In this document: positions 1-8,841 of the stretch, one piece after another
Position numbering within the stretch: position 1 is the first letter of the stretch
How the letters are laid out: the number at the start of each line of letters is the position of its first letter
From: Paenibacillus plantarum
GTDB lineage: Bacteria > Bacillota > Bacilli > Paenibacillales > NBRC-103111
Direction: 5' to 3'
Assembly: GCF_013141695.1 (NCBI RefSeq)
Contig: NZ_WHNY01000004.1
Coordinates: 62,001 to 126,000, forward strand
Length of the DNA stretch: 64,000 nucleotides
Made by a program: the position numbers and the translations under genes
Notes under the pieces: generated by a model
The model's input: the letters and a program-made list of their open reading frames with translations, nothing else
Told to the model about the DNA's origin: nothing
Database searches by the model: none

Positions 1-655
1 AATAATTGATATCTCCATGTATCTGGTGAATTGTATTCCTGAGTGAAAGAGAATCTGATACAACAAATAAAGATGCGCTTTTCTTGCTGACTCCCCCCAT
101 AGGCAAGGAAGCTCTTAGAAGGAGCGTTAATCCCCCGTCTTTGTTTTTTTGGGTATCAAATACTGTTCGTGTATCCTTTTTTATTTGAACAATCCATTCC
201 TCATAAGTCATATCAAATTCCTGGAAATACGATTGATAATACGAAAGGCTGCTTGAAATACCATTCTTATATACAATGGTATCCATATCTTGTATATAAA
301 TAAAACTCTGAGAAATGTTCTTGTTCCCATATTGATAATTAAACAAATCTTTTTGCAACAAATACATGGCGTATTGACGTTCAGAATCTGTTGCCCTTTC
401 ATTCAGTACCTGCTGCAGATTTATATCTAGCGCAACTTGTGAACTGATCCGATTCATATCGTACAGCATCGTGTTGATCTGTTCAGCAATTTGCACAATG
501 GTATAACGGTTGAAATCTTCAATTACACTCTTGATCACACCATCGAGCTTTATGTAACACATACTCATAATTGCAATAATAAACACCAAAACTGCCATGT
601 ATGAAATTGTCCATTTGTACACAATGGTTTTTCGAAGCGGTTTGAGTTTTCTCAT
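1..655 (-). CDS. Transmembrane sensor/regulator, N-terminal part (cut by window edge)
   Basis: An open frame starts at ATG 655 and runs off the left edge, so only about 218 residues are visible. It opens with a basic stretch (MRKLKPLRKTIVYKW) and one hydrophobic segment at about residues 17-35. An extracytoplasmic region follows with the helix-rich look of a Cache-type sensor. The start has an AGAGGA site about 10 bases upstream and a good promoter (697-726). The layout matches the N-terminus of the one-component transmembrane AraC regulator at 55548-57824. A YesM-type histidine kinase has the same kind of N-terminus, so the output domain, off the window, decides between them. It lies just downstream of the 864-10609 operon, behind that operon's terminator, and may sense a related carbohydrate signal. 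The family call is an inference from topology. Confidence 0.7.
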   Translation of the reverse strand, partial: MRKLKPLRKTIVYKWTISYMAVLVFIIAIMSMCYIKLDGVIKSVIEDFNRYTIVQIAEQINTMLYDMNRISSQVALDINLQQVLNERATDSERQYAMYLLQKDLFNYQYGNKNISQSFIYIQDMDTIVYKNGISSSLSYYQSYFQEFDMTYEEWIVQIKKDTRTVFDTQKNKDGGLTLLLRASLPMGGVSKKSASLFVVSDSLSLRNTIHQIHGDINY

Positions 656-696
656 AGAATGGCATTCCTCTTTCTAAGGTACCTGAAGATTTTTCA

Positions 697-726
697 ATTA
701 TAGAACAAAATACCCAATTTACTCAA
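697..726 (-). promoter_or_regulatory. Sigma-A-type promoter for the edge sensor/regulator
   Basis: On the minus strand, TTGAGT (721-726) is followed after 18 bases by a consensus TATAAT (697-702). This lies about 40 bases upstream of the ATG at 655, inside the 208-base gap after the upstream operon. A sequence with the half-site TGAAAGCG sits just upstream (731-744). It resembles a cre site but has two mismatches. Confidence 0.6.
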
Positions 727-760
727 TACTTCATCGCGCTTTCAAAGCCTCTTTGTAAGG

Positions 761-803
761 TAAAAATAGACTAAGCCTTTAGGTTCGCGACCTAAAAACT
801 TAG
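761..803 (-). terminator. Intrinsic terminator of the nine-gene operon
   Basis: On the minus strand a hairpin with arms CTAAG...TTTAGGT and ACCTAAA...CTTAG (771-803, one internal two-base mismatch) is followed by TATTTTTA. It lies about 60 bases after the stop of the gene at 864. Confidence 0.7.
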
Positions 804-863
804 CCTGCTATTTCTGATCCCGACTCGCCCTTGAATGAGACAATCTAACCTTGTTTCAATCTT

Positions 864-2189
864 TTACACTCGCTTGATCTCAACGGTTCTTTGTTCTTGG
901 CGAGATTGATCCGCTGCGAATCCGATCAAGTGCCCGTGAAGTGACTGCTCCAGAGATGTGGAGGAAATCGATGGCACCGCACCCCTCAGTACTTTTACGA
1001 AATCAGCAGTAAGAAGCAAGTCTCCTCCGCCATGCAGATCTCCAGATACGCCAACCTCAAACTGTTGCTCGGAATAAATGTGGCCTTTGCGAGCATCGGG
1101 GTGCCGGATGACATAAGATCCTTCCTCCATTTCCCCCTGAATTTCACCTTTCGTCCCCACGATATGAATGGAACGACCTGGTTTCGAAGTGCCTCCAGTC
1201 ATCACATGCGTTCCAGAACTGCCGTCTGCGAACTCCATAATTACCGTTTGATGATCGACCACATCATTATCACAGTGCCAGACACAACGACCGTATGGAC
1301 TATCCGTTCGAAGTGATTCAGCCAATTCCTCATCACTTATCGTAACGCCCAAATGTGTATTATAGGTTACATATGCACTCCACAATCGCTGCTCAATGTA
1401 ATGTTTCCGCGCAGAATAAGGGCAGTTTTCCTCAATGGAACAGTCGACCAGACAGCGCGTGCCCGCCCCAGAAGGCGCTTTCTCAGGCCTGAATTGTTGG
1501 AGACCTCCGAAACTGCTTACTTTCACCGGTTGAACGTCTCCTTTCATCCAAGCTAATACGTCCAAGTCGTGGCAGCTTTTCGCCATGAGCATGGAGGAAC
1601 CTCCTTTATCCACACGCCCCCATTTTCCTCTGACATACGCCATGGCCATATGGTGGTAAGTGACGTTCTCGCTTGTCGTCAAACTGACAATATCGCCAAT
1701 TACGCCATCAGCTATTTGTTGACGAATAGATGCATAGAATGGCGCATAGCGCAGCACGTGACAAATCATGACTTTTCTGCCAAGGCGTTTGGCTTCTTCA
1801 TATAGACTCAAGACTTCGTCTTCGCTGATACCAATGGGTTTCTCTAACATAATGTCATATCCAGCCCTTAACAAAGGTATCGAAGTGGATACATGCAAAT
1901 GGTCCATCGTTCCGTTAATCACGGCATCCGCCATCTTAGGTTTAGTTATAAGCTCATCAATATCAGAAAAACAACCTTCATCTGATAGATCAAATCTCTC
2001 CTTGGTCAGAGCTCTACGTTCAACATCTGGATCGACAACCCCGACAATTTTCATCTGTTCAGGATGCATCTCGGCGAATGAGGCATAAATCAGACTGCGG
2101 TGACCGGCACCTACGATTACGACAGTGACAGGTCTCTCGTGATCATATTTATTCTTATCATCAATATCCATGGATAATTGGTTGCTCAT
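864..2189 (-). CDS. Gfo/Idh/MocA family oxidoreductase
   Basis: This 441-residue protein has an N-terminal Rossmann fold with the motif VVIVGAGHRS and an acidic residue after strand 2 (VVDPD). It also has the family signature EKPIGIS, where the Lys is the usual catalytic or nucleotide-contact residue, and a C-terminal substrate domain. The family uses NAD(P) to oxidise or reduce sugar and inositol hydroxyls in the cytoplasm. Cysteines are unusually frequent around residues 245-265 (RCLVDCSIEENC). ATG 2189 is preferred because GGGGG lies 8 bases upstream. A TTG at 2195 would sit too close to that site. It is the last gene of an operon starting at 10609, 46 bases after the alcohol dehydrogenase. 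The substrate is unknown. Confidence 0.88.
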   Translation of the reverse strand: MSNQLSMDIDDKNKYDHERPVTVVIVGAGHRSLIYASFAEMHPEQMKIVGVVDPDVERRALTKERFDLSDEGCFSDIDELITKPKMADAVINGTMDHLHVSTSIPLLRAGYDIMLEKPIGISEDEVLSLYEEAKRLGRKVMICHVLRYAPFYASIRQQIADGVIGDIVSLTTSENVTYHHMAMAYVRGKWGRVDKGGSSMLMAKSCHDLDVLAWMKGDVQPVKVSSFGGLQQFRPEKAPSGAGTRCLVDCSIEENCPYSARKHYIEQRLWSAYVTYNTHLGVTISDEELAESLRTDSPYGRCVWHCDNDVVDHQTVIMEFADGSSGTHVMTGGTSKPGRSIHIVGTKGEIQGEMEEGSYVIRHPDARKGHIYSEQQFEVGVSGDLHGGGDLLLTADFVKVLRGAVPSISSTSLEQSLHGHLIGFAADQSRQEQRTVEIKRV

Positions 2190-2235
2190 TCTCAATTCCC
2201 CCTAACCCTTGAATCCCACTGTAAAGTACATCTTT

Positions 2236-3267
2236 TTATTTTACTTCACAGTCAATCATGACGTGAATCGTATCCCCTTTATGTTCATTTCTAAGTTGGA
2301 ACGCTCGTGCGACTTCCGCTAGTGGAACGACGTGTGTGATCATTTCTTCCGTGTTCACTAAACCGTCCAATACGAGGCGTAATCCTTCCTCAAAATACCG
2401 CCGGTTGTCGATATCCCGCTTAGGCTCTGTAGAAAATATGTCAAGGCGCTTTTTATGAACTTTAAAGAAATCGACGGGTGTATGACAAGTGCCGATACAA
2501 CCATACATGACAATACGCCCATTCTGTGCTGCGGCATTGATGGCATCAACCATCCCGTCGCCTTCTAGTAAGCAAGGGATCACAACGTCGAAACCATCAG
2601 GGAAGTCAGCACCGACAATATCCATTGTATTCGCATGCTCATCAGGCATCTTATACGTATGAGTTGCCCCGTATTTTCGGGCGAGTGCTAATTTCTCATC
2701 GAATAAATCGGTAACGACCAAATTTTTCGGACTGAACATGCTCACCACTTGCGTCATGACGAGCCCACTCACGCCTTGACCTGTAATTAGTACGTTCTTA
2801 TTAGGAGAGATGTCTCCCAGTTCGGCAGCGTGAATGATGCCCGGAAGCACTTCGATCAAGGAGCCTTCAATCAGCGGAAGATCCTTCGGGAGTACCTTTA
2901 GGGAGAAAGGTGTGCAGCACACATATTCAGCAAATGCACCCCAAACATAGCGCAACGCGACAGGGTCGCCTTCCTTGACACCGATCACATTCGGTCCGAC
3001 CTTATCGATCACTCCCGCTACTTCGTGACCCAACCTTGTAGGATAAGAGATAAACTCCGGTTCGCGGGCGCCACGGAATACTTCGACGTCACTACCGCAA
3101 ATGCCAACCCATTTTATTTTAACTCGAACTTCGCCTTCCTTCGGCTCCGGGATTAAAGCACGTCTAACGCTAATTTCACCGATTGCATCCATAACAGCAC
3201 ACATTTGAGTGCCAGGACCCTCGTAATCTACCAATTCCATTGGAGGAACGGACATTTTTCTAACCAT
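2236..3267 (-). CDS. Zinc-type (MDR) alcohol/polyol dehydrogenase
   Basis: This is a 343-residue medium-chain dehydrogenase. Catalytic-zinc residues are visible in GICGSD (C57) and GHE (H81, E82), and the nucleotide fold follows (ITGQGVSGLV, about 160-170). The four-cysteine structural-zinc loop of liver-type enzymes is missing, since GHE is followed directly by a short link to GAFAEY. Members oxidise secondary hydroxyls of polyols or sugars with NAD(P). A GGAAGGAG site lies 9 bases before the ATG. It sits between the hydroxyacid dehydrogenase and the last Gfo/Idh gene of the same operon, so it is probably one step of a multi-oxidoreductase sugar pathway. Substrate not predictable. Confidence 0.88.
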   Translation of the reverse strand: MVRKMSVPPMELVDYEGPGTQMCAVMDAIGEISVRRALIPEPKEGEVRVKIKWVGICGSDVEVFRGAREPEFISYPTRLGHEVAGVIDKVGPNVIGVKEGDPVALRYVWGAFAEYVCCTPFSLKVLPKDLPLIEGSLIEVLPGIIHAAELGDISPNKNVLITGQGVSGLVMTQVVSMFSPKNLVVTDLFDEKLALARKYGATHTYKMPDEHANTMDIVGADFPDGFDVVIPCLLEGDGMVDAINAAAQNGRIVMYGCIGTCHTPVDFFKVHKKRLDIFSTEPKRDIDNRRYFEEGLRLVLDGLVNTEEMITHVVPLAEVARAFQLRNEHKGDTIHVMIDCEVK

Positions 3268-3297
3268 ATTGTTAATCTCCTTCCGAAATCACAAAAT

Positions 3298-4290
3298 TTA
3301 TGCCATGATCTCCCACATTCGCTCACTTACTTCATATGTGGTTTTTTCGTCATTAAAAGCGCGAATCACATCTTGCACAACGACTTCCATCAAACTTAGA
3401 TGACCTTCCACGGAAGCTCCGGCGACATGTGGAGTCAGTAGCACGTTGGGTAAGGATCGATACGGACTGTCTGCCGACAACGGTTCCTTCTCGAACACGT
3501 CCAGGATGGCATTGAAACGACCGCTTGCCAACTCCTCCATGAAAGCCTGCTCGTGGGTGACTGCTGCGCGCGACGAATTCATGAATATGCCACCATCCGG
3601 GATGCGGGCAAGCAGCTCGCGAGTCAGCATCCGATCTGTTGCTGGAACTTTCGGCGCATGTACCGAAATGATGGGACAGCTCATGACCTCTTCAAGCGTA
3701 GCCCTCGTTACATGAAGATCAGCAGCCGCCTCTTCCGTCAAGTACGGGTCATAGACGAGCACATTCACATGGAATGGTGCTAACAATTTAATAAATGTAC
3801 GAGCTGTGGAGCTTGCTGAGATGATACCAATCGTGCTTCCGGTCAGTTCCCTGCCCTTCTGCACATCCTCTCTCCACCCGCCGTTTCGCACAGCAGCATC
3901 CAAAGCTGGCAAATGTCGCAAGGAAGTAAGCAGCGCAGCCAGGCAGTATTCGCCAACGCTCAACGCAATACGGGGACCTGCAGAGAATACGCGCACACCA
4001 CGGCCAAAAATTTGCTTCGGAACAAGATGTTTTACGGTTCCAGCTGCATGTCCTACAGCGTGTAGCTTGACTGCGCGGTTTAGCAAATCTTCATCCAAGC
4101 TTGGCGATCCCCAACTTGTGAGAATGACCTCTGCATCGCCAACTAAGGAAGCCAGCTCTTCCTTGGTATAATCTATTCCTGTCTCATTCCAGGTAACATC
4201 GAAATGCTCATCTAACAATGCTCGGCATTTCACAGAGCATACTTCCTTCAATCGCGACTCAGGAGATAGAACTAACGCTTTCTTTTTCAT
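3298..4290 (-). CDS. D-2-hydroxyacid dehydrogenase family protein
   Basis: This 330-residue protein has the D-isomer-specific hydroxyacid dehydrogenase layout. The catalytic triad is in place: R241 (NSSRAA), E267 (DVFEKEP) and H288 (TPHVAG). The nucleotide-binding loop is odd: the usual GxGxxG reads GIISASSTAR (about 155-164), so cofactor contacts may differ. ATG 4290 is chosen because an AAGGGACG site lies 6-7 bases upstream. Longer in-frame starts exist up to 4359 but would overlap the upstream gene. It probably reduces or oxidises a 2-keto or 2-hydroxy acid arising in the operon's sugar pathway. The specific substrate is unknown. Confidence 0.82.
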   Translation of the reverse strand: MKKKALVLSPESRLKEVCSVKCRALLDEHFDVTWNETGIDYTKEELASLVGDAEVILTSWGSPSLDEDLLNRAVKLHAVGHAAGTVKHLVPKQIFGRGVRVFSAGPRIALSVGEYCLAALLTSLRHLPALDAAVRNGGWREDVQKGRELTGSTIGIISASSTARTFIKLLAPFHVNVLVYDPYLTEEAAADLHVTRATLEEVMSCPIISVHAPKVPATDRMLTRELLARIPDGGIFMNSSRAAVTHEQAFMEELASGRFNAILDVFEKEPLSADSPYRSLPNVLLTPHVAGASVEGHLSLMEVVVQDVIRAFNDEKTTYEVSERMWEIMA

Positions 4291-4310
4291 GTTTATCGTC
4301 CCTTTCATGG

Positions 4311-5345
4311 TTAGGATTGGATCGGAGTCACCTGATGTGTGCGCATCGATTCGAAACAAGCATCCATAACTTTCATCACACGGATGATTTCCCGGCCAGA
4401 AGCAAGTGGTTCCCTATTTTCGCGGATCGCATCTGCAAACTCCTCAAGCTGCCACGTAAAATTCGCGTTCGTACGTTCGCACTCCGCCTGTTTTTCACCG
4501 TTTAACGTTAGTTCGTACTCATCTTTCAGATGCATCATGCCATTGGAACCAATTAAATACCGGTCATAAATACTGTTCTGCGTCGACCAGATCCGTTTAC
4601 CAGTCAAACCTTCCTCATCTGTCGCTCGAGCACCAGCATTGAACGACATGAGTAGATTGGCCATTTGACCTTCCCCGAAGTTCAGTGAGATGACCACCTC
4701 ATCCTCGCCACTCCAATTCGGATTGTTGGAATGACCCTGCGCATACACCGAGATCGGCATTTTATCATACGCCCATATGACATAATCAATAATATGACTT
4801 CCCCATAAAGGGATAATAAAACCGCCAATCTTCGAGTCATCCTTCCACCAATCCGTGGCGGGCTTATCCATATGAGCAAGCAGCAGCGCATTAATATTAA
4901 TCAACTTACCAATTTCATTAGCTCTTATACGATGTATGGACTCTACAACAGGTCTAAAAAATCGGCGGCTTTGTCCAATCATCAGCACAGATTTGCTTTC
5001 TTCGGCAGCAGCAACCATCTGCTCGGCCTCATTCACATTCATAGCCATCGGCTTCTCGACTAGGACATGTTTGCCAACTCGAAGCGCTTTTATCGAATAC
5101 TCTGCGTGAAGATCATGAGGCAGCAGCAGCAGGAAAGCGTCAATATTCGGGTCTTGAAGCGCTTCCTCGTATGAAGTGTAAGTCTTGACTCCCTTCCACT
5201 GCGATGCTTCCTGTTCGGCTTTGCTAGCGTCGCGGGAAACTAACGCAGTTAGCTCAATTTTGTCTGAGAGCTCTCGCACTGCCGGGAGATGGGACTTCGA
5301 GACGCGTCCCAAGCCGACAACCGCTAATCTTAGTTTAGGTAACAT
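4311..5345 (-). CDS. Gfo/Idh/MocA family oxidoreductase
   Basis: This is a 344-residue cytoplasmic oxidoreductase with Rossmann motif VVGLGRVSKSH near the N-terminus, signature VEKPMAM (about 97-103), and a C-terminal domain starting near residue 130. A GGGGAGGGAG ribosome site precedes ATG 5345. It is the second Gfo/Idh protein of the operon and only distantly similar to the one at 864, suggesting two distinct redox steps rather than duplication. It follows the binding-protein gene by 24 bases. NAD(P)-dependent oxidation or reduction of a sugar or polyol is expected; 3-keto-sugar formation is one possibility in view of the TIM-barrel partners at 8842-10609. Confidence 0.88.
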   Translation of the reverse strand: MLPKLRLAVVGLGRVSKSHLPAVRELSDKIELTALVSRDASKAEQEASQWKGVKTYTSYEEALQDPNIDAFLLLLPHDLHAEYSIKALRVGKHVLVEKPMAMNVNEAEQMVAAAEESKSVLMIGQSRRFFRPVVESIHRIRANEIGKLININALLLAHMDKPATDWWKDDSKIGGFIIPLWGSHIIDYVIWAYDKMPISVYAQGHSNNPNWSGEDEVVISLNFGEGQMANLLMSFNAGARATDEEGLTGKRIWSTQNSIYDRYLIGSNGMMHLKDEYELTLNGEKQAECERTNANFTWQLEEFADAIRENREPLASGREIIRVMKVMDACFESMRTHQVTPIQS

Positions 5346-5369
5346 GGTATTCTCCCTCCCCTTCTAAGC

Positions 5370-6896
5370 TTATTTACTGTTTTTTCTATCTTGGTATGCT
5401 TGGTTGAACTCATCGATCATTTTCATATAGTTCGCATCTGCTTTAAACGTTTTCACCAGAGCATCCCATGACTCAATCGGCTCTTTCCCCATGATTACCT
5501 TAATTTTCATGTCATCCATTTTCTTCTTGAAATCGGGTCCCATTTTTAGATCGATATCGGATAACAAACCGACGGAAACATCCGTCACACCATAATTTGC
5601 ACGATCATCGACGATCTTTTTATTACGTTCGAACACCTCTTTTGGCATGCCTACACGGTACGCCCACAAATAGGGATCGTATTTTTCAAAAATTTTACCG
5701 AACGAGCTTTGCGATACGCTGTCTTTGACTGCCTGTTCCGTCGTCGTTTTGAAACCGTCTACCACTTTGAAATGAACATCCTTGATACCAAAGCAAGCGA
5801 GCTCAAATCCTTCTTCAGACGCTCCGTAATCCAATAATGCAAGAATCTTTTTCATTTTGGCTTCCGAAACTGTTTTAGGAATTACATATAAACCAGTAAA
5901 ACCGATGCCAGTAGGAACCATTTTACCTTGCGGACCTTCCAAATACGTCATGGCGACGAAATCAGCTTTCGGATCCAGCTTTTGCGCGCCTTCTGTTGAC
6001 CGGAATACACCTTCCGTTGTGTCGCTTTGTACACCAACTTTACCTGCTTTCGCCATGTTCTCATAGTCGGTTGTTTTCATGATCGAGAAGTCTTCTGGTA
6101 TTATTTTATCCTTGAACATCTTGTTCAAATAAATAAGTCCGTCTCGTGTCCCCGGTTCTAGGTCGGTATCCACCAGCTTGCCGTTCACTTCTTTCCATTT
6201 CCCGTTGCTCTTGTTGAAAATATCGATAAGATAGCTCCAATTTTTTCCGTTATAGCCGTAGGTGTCGTTTTTACCGTTTCGATCTGGGTCTTTATCCACG
6301 AAAGCCTTAGTTGCGTTATAGAAGTCATCCAGCGTTTGCGGCATCGGCAGGCCGACGTTATTCAACCAATCCGTTCGAATATTGAAGAAGGTTCCACCAT
6401 GCAATGGGCGAACGGATGGCAGCATATACTGTTTACCATTTACTTTCGATCGATCCATGATTTCTTTCGGATAAGCCGACAAGTTTTTGTAATCCTTCAA
6501 ATACGGCCCCAAATCCCAGAAGGCCCCTTGTTTGATCATATTGATCGCCTGTACCTGCTTCATATCTATGATCCGCATTAGATCTGGCATGTCTCCGGAA
6601 GCCAGCAGCACGTTTTGCTTTTCTGCCAAACCATTCGACGAGGTCCACATGATATTCAGTTTCGTGTTTGTGCGTTTCTCGAACTCCTTCGTCACCGGGT
6701 TATCCGCCGCAGGAGGTTCCGACGTACTGAATTCCGTGAAAATGCTGATTTCCGTGGGCTTTTCATCTTTCGCGGCACCATTTGCTCCTTGGGAACTATC
6801 TGCCCCAGAACAGGCCGTAAGCATCGATGTGAGTAACATGATCGTCACTGACGATGGTACCAAACTGCGTTTTGCCATACTTTTCTTATCCCTCAT
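5370..6896 (-). CDS. Extracellular solute-binding lipoprotein of an ABC importer
   Basis: This 508-residue protein has a lipoprotein signal peptide ending in the lipobox LTAC (Cys 29), then the alpha/beta binding-protein fold typical of large LplA/YtcQ-type sugar receptors. AGGAGGG lies 5 bases before ATG 6896, so the in-frame ATG at 6911, which contains that site, is rejected. It captures an oligosaccharide or sugar derivative outside the membrane and passes it to the permeases encoded immediately upstream (6927-8801). No ATPase gene is nearby. The ligand cannot be deduced. Confidence 0.9.
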   Translation of the reverse strand: MRDKKSMAKRSLVPSSVTIMLLTSMLTACSGADSSQGANGAAKDEKPTEISIFTEFSTSEPPAADNPVTKEFEKRTNTKLNIMWTSSNGLAEKQNVLLASGDMPDLMRIIDMKQVQAINMIKQGAFWDLGPYLKDYKNLSAYPKEIMDRSKVNGKQYMLPSVRPLHGGTFFNIRTDWLNNVGLPMPQTLDDFYNATKAFVDKDPDRNGKNDTYGYNGKNWSYLIDIFNKSNGKWKEVNGKLVDTDLEPGTRDGLIYLNKMFKDKIIPEDFSIMKTTDYENMAKAGKVGVQSDTTEGVFRSTEGAQKLDPKADFVAMTYLEGPQGKMVPTGIGFTGLYVIPKTVSEAKMKKILALLDYGASEEGFELACFGIKDVHFKVVDGFKTTTEQAVKDSVSQSSFGKIFEKYDPYLWAYRVGMPKEVFERNKKIVDDRANYGVTDVSVGLLSDIDLKMGPDFKKKMDDMKIKVIMGKEPIESWDALVKTFKADANYMKMIDEFNQAYQDRKNSK

Positions 6897-6926
6897 ATAA
6901 ACCCTCCTCATATTCTGGCAAAATGA

Positions 6927-7808
6927 TTATCCTTTCACGGAACCGAGCATGACACCTTTGGCAAAATGCTTTTGCAGAAACGGATAAACACATAAGATTG
7001 GGACCGTTGCGATAACGACCGCAGCCATTTTTAAAGTTTCGGCAGGGATATCTTGTTCCGCCATCATTCCGGCAGCCGCCGATCCCCCCGCTTGTGTGGA
7101 TGAGTCAATCAGCATGTTGCGAAGTACGAGCTGCAGTGGCCATTTGAGCTGATCATTGATGTACAATACCGCGCTAAAAAAGGTGTTCCAATAAGCGACA
7201 GCGTAAAACAATCCGAAAGCGGCAAGCGCAGGCAGCGACAAAGGCAGGACGATTCGGAAGAATACGCCGATATCGGTCGATCCGTCAATCACTGCTGATT
7301 CCTCTAGCTCTACAGGAATACTGTCGAAGAAGCTTTTCATCAAAATGACATACCACCCGCTGGTCAATACCGGTATGATGAGCGACCAAATACTATTGAT
7401 CAAGCCCAGATCACGAACAAGTAAGTAAGGAGGGATTATGCCTGGGCTGAATAAGAGCGTAATCAAAATCATGAGCATCAAAATTCTACGGCCCATTAAG
7501 CGTTTGCGTGATAACCCATAGGCAAGTGCTGCCGTCACTACGAGACTTAATGCAGTTCCACCCGTAGCCAGAAAGCCGCTCACCAAAGTTGCGTTCTTAA
7601 AAGCCGAAGTGGATAGCAAATACTTATAAGAATCGAAACTCCAATGTGACGGAAATAAAATGAAGCCCTGCTTCTGGATGTATTCGACTGGATCCGTAAA
7701 TGAGACAACGAATACATAGTACAATGGAAAAAGTGTAATGATACCTATAATAGCCAGAAGAATCACATTTGCTGTATCGAATAGGCGGGCACCTAAACTT
7801 CTCTTCAT
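6927..7808 (-). CDS. Carbohydrate ABC permease, YtcP type
   Basis: This 293-residue inner-membrane permease has about six hydrophobic segments. The EAA-type loop for ATPase contact reads EESAVIDGSTDIGVF near residue 190, and the typical C-terminus MLGSVKG is present. It pairs with the LplB-type permease at 7833-8801 and the receptor at 5370. The genes are 24-30 bases apart and surely co-transcribed. The energising ATPase must be encoded elsewhere. Confidence 0.92.
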   Translation of the reverse strand: MKRSLGARLFDTANVILLAIIGIITLFPLYYVFVVSFTDPVEYIQKQGFILFPSHWSFDSYKYLLSTSAFKNATLVSGFLATGGTALSLVVTAALAYGLSRKRLMGRRILMLMILITLLFSPGIIPPYLLVRDLGLINSIWSLIIPVLTSGWYVILMKSFFDSIPVELEESAVIDGSTDIGVFFRIVLPLSLPALAAFGLFYAVAYWNTFFSAVLYINDQLKWPLQLVLRNMLIDSSTQAGGSAAAGMMAEQDIPAETLKMAAVVIATVPILCVYPFLQKHFAKGVMLGSVKG

Positions 7809-7832
7809 TTAACTCACCTCATTACCTAGAGA

Positions 7833-8801
7833 TTAGTAAACCCCTTCTTCACCTAACCGTTTTGACAGCTTGTTGGCTACAATAACTAGAATCAACCCAA
7901 TGACTGACTTGAATAAGCCGGCTGCTGTGCTAAAACTGAACTGACCTTGCTGAATACCAAGACGATAAACATAGGTTTCAAATACATCTGCGACGTTCGA
8001 CACGGCGCCATTCATCATAAGGAACACTTGCTCGAATCCTACATCCATGATGTGACCGAGCCTTAAGATGAACAACACGACGATAACACTTCGAATAGAA
8101 GGAAGCGTAATGTGCCACGCTTGACGAAGGCGGTTCGCCCCGTCCATTTTGGCTGCTTCGTAAAGTTGGGTATCTACGCCTGCAATAGCCGCAAGGAAGA
8201 TGATTGTCCCCCATCCCATTTCTTTCCAAATATTTTGTATCGTCAGCAGCGCCCAAAAGTTATTCTCGTTGGTTAAAAAGTCATACTTGGCAAATCCCAT
8301 ACTCACTAGCATTTTGTTAAAAATACCCGACGACTGCGATAGTAACAAGAACGTAATTCCTGCAATTATCACCCATGATAAAAAATGCGGCATGTAAACA
8401 ATGGATTGAATCCACTTTTTGTAAGCTGCGTTTCGCAACTCGTTCAACAGCAAAGACAACACGATCGGAACCGGGAAAAAGAAAATGAGATTCAACACGC
8501 TGATGGCCAGCGTATTACGGAACAGCAAGTAAAAATCCGGATTGGAGAAGAAGCGGATAAAATGCTCGAGGCCGACCCACTCACTTCCCATGACCCCCTG
8601 AAAAGGCGAATAGTTTTGAAAGGCGATAACGATGCCCCACATCGGTACGTATTTAAAAATAAGGAAAAACAATACGCCGGGTGCGATTAATGCATACAGA
8701 AATTTATCTCTTCTGAGATTGTACATCACATGCTTGTATCTGCTCTTAGGTGCAGATCGAGGTAAATTGGTTACTTGCATGTCATTTTGAGCTGCCATCA
8801 T
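7833..8801 (-). CDS. Sugar ABC permease, LplB type
   Basis: This is a 322-residue permease with a cytoplasmic N-terminus of about 45 residues, six hydrophobic segments and the EAA loop LYEAAKMDGANRLRQAW near residue 220. AAGGAGG lies 5 bases before ATG 8801. A second ATG directly follows (8798) and is equally possible. LplB/YtcP pairs with large receptors import oligosaccharides or complex sugars in Bacillus and Paenibacillus. It is the first transport gene of the operon, after the two TIM-barrel genes. Confidence 0.9.
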   Translation of the reverse strand: MMAAQNDMQVTNLPRSAPKSRYKHVMYNLRRDKFLYALIAPGVLFFLIFKYVPMWGIVIAFQNYSPFQGVMGSEWVGLEHFIRFFSNPDFYLLFRNTLAISVLNLIFFFPVPIVLSLLLNELRNAAYKKWIQSIVYMPHFLSWVIIAGITFLLLSQSSGIFNKMLVSMGFAKYDFLTNENNFWALLTIQNIWKEMGWGTIIFLAAIAGVDTQLYEAAKMDGANRLRQAWHITLPSIRSVIVVLFILRLGHIMDVGFEQVFLMMNGAVSNVADVFETYVYRLGIQQGQFSFSTAAGLFKSVIGLILVIVANKLSKRLGEEGVY

Positions 8802-8841
8802 TTGCACCTCCTTCGCTAATCTGATCAACGTTCAAGTTTAG

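Noticed and set aside
731..744. cre-like sequence near the edge regulator promoter
   Set aside because: Only one half-site (TGAAAGCG) is good and two fixed positions mismatch, so it is not listed as a site.
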